A stretch of DNA of 64,000 nt from Parietaria judaica (lineage: Eukaryota; Streptophyta; Magnoliopsida; Rosales; Urticaceae), in assembly GCA_954871525.1 (NCBI GenBank), contig OX940860.1, positions 20,740,001 through 20,804,000 on the forward strand, given 5' to 3'. The position numbers and the translations under genes were made by a program. The notes beneath the pieces are model-generated. The model did not search any database. It was not told where the DNA came from and saw nothing but the letters and a program-made list of their open reading frames with translations. Positions within the stretch are counted from its first letter, which is position 1. Each line of letters starts with the position of its first letter. Shown piece by piece: positions 60,688-64,000 of the stretch.

Positions 60688-60876
60688 CGTCTCGAACTAG
60701 GTCGCCGATCGGGAGGAGCTTCAGGAAATTTGACCTCTTCTTCTCCGATGGCCGTCAAGAAGATCTATTACTGGATTTCTTTTTCTTTTTTCTTTTATTT
60801 GGACAAAAGAAAGAAAGGTACTCGAGTGTCAGTGCGCGTGGCATCACGCTCCAACTAACTGAGTTCTTCTGATTCT

Positions 60877-60969
60877 TTTTTTTAAGGCAGCTTTGCTGCA
60901 GTGGGGATCGAACCCACGACCTCCACTTTGGAGGTGATGTGAAATTACCACTAGGCTATCCTAGCAACC
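60877..60969 (-). mobile_element. Tiny tRNA-derived SINE with perfect 19-bp TSD
   Basis: The 93-bp insert is flanked by the perfect direct repeat ACTGAGTTCTTCTGATTCT at 60858-60876 and 60970-60988. On the minus strand it starts GGTTGCTAGGA, has an A-box TAGCCTAGTGG and a B-box GGTTCGATCC, an intact T-arm (GTGGG...CCCAC), and ends in an A-run. The anticodon-arm loop lacks the invariant U33, and the acceptor ends do not pair well, so it is not a working tRNA. It lies about 190 bp upstream of the elongin-C start codon. Confidence 0.85.
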
Positions 60970-60988
60970 ACTGAGTTCTTCTGATTCT

Positions 60989-61443
60989 GAGTAGCCGTCT
61001 CCGTTTGTGCCAATCGCCACGTGTCAATATCTGGAATAAATCAAGTTTCAAGAAATCATCAACCAAGAAAACTAGGGCTAATAAGCTAATTAGATGATAA
61101 AAGTATAAAATCTTATCTAGTAGATTATTTTATTTAAAATGTGATTGAACATAATTATTTAAAAATTATATAAATAAAAAGTTTCATACTTTTTAATACA
61201 TTTTTTGAGAAAATACTATAATAAGGAAGACAATTTGTCAAATAATTTGAAATGTCACATCTACCAAGTTATACGTTATAACTATTTTCATATATTTATG
61301 ATGCATATAAAAACAGTTTGAAACTTTGACTGTATAAAGTCAAAGCAAAATTAAAAGAGCTAGTACGATTTAATTTTAGCTTAAATGTTTAATAAATATC
61401 AGAGAGTATGATATCTCTAACAAAATTTAAAGAGCATACGACA
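60989..61443. other. AT-rich spacer
   Basis: No gene or TE end recognised. Confidence 0.45.
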
Positions 61444-61451
61444 CTTCGGGG

Positions 61452-62233
61452 CAGTGGCGGAGTCAGGATTTCGATCCAAGTGGTGCCTAATATAAACACA
61501 TAATTAACAACAACTAATAATAATATTGTAACATTTATATATATATATATAAAAAGACAAATAGATAATGACATACCCTAGTATAAAAAAATGACGCCGC
61601 GTTTTCATTTTTGAAAGTATTGTATTATAAATTCATCGCTGGTAGATATGGAAATATCCAAGCGACCATAATACATTTTTAAACGCCAAAATAAAAAAGT
61701 TAATTTATCTATATTTTCATGTATAATAATGTATCCATATAACAAATAGCAAATATAATATTTTTAAGGGCTAATGAACGAAATGCCCATTTTGTGTCAA
61801 ATTTTTTTAAAAACTACCCATTGTGTGTATTTTTTACTCTCACAATGGGTAGTTTTTAAAAATGTTTGACATAAAATGGGCATTTTGTACAATTTTCATA
61901 TATTTAATAATGTAATAAACGAGTATAAGAATGTATCCATATTTTTAATAACTGAAAAGAAAAAGATAAAGGAAGCTTAAATTGAGAAAGAAAGAAAAAA
62001 AGACTAACCCAAGAATCGAACTCAACTCCTCTCTTGCTAGAAGATTGACTTGGCAAAATCACTTGAGCCAGGTAGGCTGAAAATGCTATTACACTTCTTA
62101 TTATTGATTCATCAGATATTCTAATGACATATAAAGATATTTTTTTTACTTAAACACTATTATTTTAATATTTTTTACGTCATTTTCAGGTGGTGCCCAG
62201 GCGTACACTAAGCCCAACGTAGCTCCGCCCCTC
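61452..62233. mobile_element. Non-autonomous hAT element with perfect 8-bp TSD
   Basis: It starts CAGTGGCGGAGTC and ends GTAGCTCCGCCCCTC. The TSD CTTCGGGG is at 61444-61451 and 62234-62241. It contains a near-perfect foldback (61782-61886) and, on the minus strand at about 62010-62080, a tRNA-like segment (GTTCGATTC, TGGCTCAAGTG). Confidence 0.9.
61782..61886. repeat. Near-perfect inverted repeat (MITE-like hairpin)
   Basis: Arms of about 44 bp (AATGCCCATTTTGTGTCAAA... versus ...TTTGACATAAAATGGGCATT) flank a loop of about 15 bp. Nested in a hAT element. The words AAATGCCCA also end the Pack-MULE at 29432, so the families may be related. Confidence 0.7.
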
Positions 62234-62241
62234 CTTCGGGG

Positions 62242-62570
62242 CCAAAACTTTCAACCCTAAATTTTGTTTTAAAAAAATCACATTCACTATTTTAATATTT
62301 ATTGTAAACCACATAAAGATGTTTGACAAAAATATTTAAGTTTATTTTTTTGTTGGACGCAAAACGATTGCAATCAAAAGACAAGCTTGTAAGTGCACAA
62401 ACATTATGCTAAGTTCAACTATCCATTATCTTTGTGCGATATGAAAACTCTATTATTGCAATTATGACTCGGAAGTGCCAAATATATTGAACGGCCATGT
62501 TTATTTTCATGATCTTTTTTCTTTTGCATAATTACAAAATATATTCCATGCTTAAAATAACAACAAGCCA
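62242..62570. other. AT-rich spacer
   Basis: No gene seen between two hAT elements. Confidence 0.45.
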
Positions 62571-62578
62571 TACACAAT

Positions 62579-62824
62579 CAGGGCCGGCTCTGAGTTTGTC
62601 GGGGCCTTAGCCGAAAACTGATTTTGGGGCCCACTAATACTACACTACACATCATGGCTCACTTTTATATCAAGCTCACTTTTAATATGAATTTTTTAGT
62701 ATGAATTGTGTCTATTATATATCCTCACAATAGTAAAACGTGAGCAAAATACACTCATTATTTTTTTCTTTCATCGTGGGGCCCCTAATTTACAAATCTA
62801 TTATACTATTGGGCCTACCATGTA
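62579..62824. mobile_element. Small hAT element
   Basis: It starts CAGGGCCGGCTCTGAG. A perfect 8-bp TSD, TACACAAT, is at 62571-62578 and 62825-62832. The right terminus is diverged (GGGCCTACCATGTA). The first ~70 bp match 47198 onward. Confidence 0.75.
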
Positions 62825-63167
62825 TACACAATCATGCTAAAAGAAAAAAAAAATTGCAGTAAAAATATATAAAGTTGAGCCAATTAGAGCAATGTGTTTA
62901 CATTAATTTTTTTACAGCAAAAATAGACCGTGCTAAAAAAACAATAAATTTTATTTTATGCAACCCCAAATTATCTGACATTGTATATTTTTATCACAAA
63001 TATTTTTAAAGAATTTGAAAGAAAAAAAAAAACTTGAACTTTACAAATAGTAGTGCGGATCACATATCTATCAATCATTACATACTTCTCCACTAAAGAA
63101 AAAAAAAAAAAGGGAATGACCTTTTTACCAATTTCTAAAATATGGTGTAAGTTAAAACTCGCATCTA

Positions 63168-63479
63168 GAGCTGAAAGGCGACGGGGAAGGCTGGGTCGGG
63201 AAGGCTGGGTCGCGACGTGTCGCGATGCTTCTGGGGGGTCGCGATTTCTCGTGACGTGGGCGCGAAAATCGCGAACGATCGTGAATTGGCAAGGTCATCG
63301 CGATGGGGGGAGGTGGCAATCCGAAATTCGTAATCAACGGCTCACATTAAGCCACGTCATCGCTCCGTGTGAGGGGGAACCATCGCGACCGGCACCAATC
63401 GCGACGCATCGCGACTGCTACAGTCACGATTTCTCACGATTTGGTCGCGATCCATCGTGTGATCGTGACTTTCAGCTCC
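63168..63479. mobile_element. GC-rich TIR element with TCGCGA-type repeats
   Basis: It starts GAGCTGAAAG and ends CTTTCAGCTCC. An 11-bp direct repeat, ACTCGCATCTA, lies at 63157-63167 and 63480-63490. The interior is filled with short words such as ATCGCGAC, GTCGCGA and CACGATTTCTCACGA in both orientations. TSD length fits MULEs (8-11 bp), but the superfamily is uncertain. Confidence 0.72.
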
Positions 63480-63490
63480 ACTCGCATCTA

Positions 63491-64000
63491 AGTTATTATC
63501 CGAGTTTTTAACGCCTTATTTCAAAATCCAATTGCAGTTTAATTTGGATGAATTTTTTATTATTATTTAAAATCGAATCCGATTTGATTCAAATAAGACC
63601 AACTCCATCCGAACTCTCCATTTCATACTCCATTTTGCAGCAAACGTCATATCAACCACTACCTTATCTCCATCCGAACTCCATTTTTAACACCAAATAA
63701 AACATTCTTTTTAAATACATGTTTCTCTTATTTATCTTTATACCCTTATATTAATTTAATATTTCTCATCTATACCACTAATTCATTATTTTATAATACA
63801 AAATTACTTCGTATTTAAAGTATAAATACACATACACCAAAATAAATAATTATTTAATGAAACCAATTACAACAAAACACAAATAAAATAAATTACAACA
63901 CAAATAAAATACAAAATAAACTATAAATATGCATCGGAATTAGCATACACAAATTTTTCCGAGCATTAGTTTATCTAATGTAATTTTATTTCTATTTTCT
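63491..64000. other. AT-rich sequence to the window end
   Basis: No gene or TE boundary recognised. Words around CATCCGAACTCCATTTTT recur at about 63608 and 63673. Confidence 0.45.

Noticed and set aside
60889..60968. Functional tRNA gene on the minus strand
   Set aside because: A- and B-boxes and the T-arm are good, but the anticodon loop has A where U33 is required, the acceptor arms do not pair, and a 19-bp TSD with an A-run shows it is a retroposed copy.

Overview
The window is nuclear DNA from a flowering plant, most likely a core eudicot. It is AT-rich, its genes are split by GT-AG introns, and its proteins are plant-type: a clade A PP2C with an AtPP2CA/AHG3-like N-terminus, a plant SMO2 sterol oxidase, eIF3g, aminoacylase-1 and elongin-C. 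Species cannot be told from the sequence alone. I reconstructed eight intact protein-coding genes by joining exons by hand; all else is transposable-element (TE) debris, small repeats and unassigned AT-rich sequence.

Left part (about 2.3-14.9 kb, + strand): three tandem tropinone-reductase-like short-chain dehydrogenase/reductase (SDR) genes share a five-exon structure with identical intron phases. They are a local duplication array. A short remnant resembling the end of their exon 2 lies at 18.8 kb and may be a fourth, dead copy. The array is invaded by TEs: a solo LTR just upstream of gene 1, a TE stack inside intron 1 of gene 2, and a Mutator-like element (MULE) carrying its own solo LTR between genes 2 and 3.

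Middle (15-31 kb): no intact gene. It is a TE graveyard with many precise boundaries: MULEs with 9-bp target site duplications (TSDs), hAT-type elements with 8-bp TSDs, solo LTRs with 5-bp TSDs, a LINE RNase H remnant, a Copia gag remnant and a probable Pack-MULE. Several are nested two or three deep, so the insertion order can be read.

A clade A PP2C gene (31.8-33.4 kb, +) follows, preceded by ABRE/G-box motifs. From 33.5 to 42.8 kb there are again only TEs. The right part holds four minus-strand genes: SMO2 (42.8-45.7 kb), eIF3g (48.4-50.0 kb), an aminoacylase-1 with signal peptide and C-terminal KDEL (55.0-57.9 kb) and elongin-C (59.6-60.7 kb). Between and after them lie a non-autonomous LTR retrotransposon built largely of tandem repeats (50.8-53.9 kb), a Helitron 3' end, a tiny tRNA-derived SINE with a perfect 19-bp TSD, and several hAT/MULE-type elements.

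The five non-array genes are unrelated housekeeping or signalling functions and show no sign of a pathway cluster. I did not find a convincing new multi-gene system. The most notable points are the SDR array with its GC-AG intron, the legible TE nests, the KDEL-tagged aminoacylase, the Pack-MULE candidate and the tandem-repeat-built retroelement.
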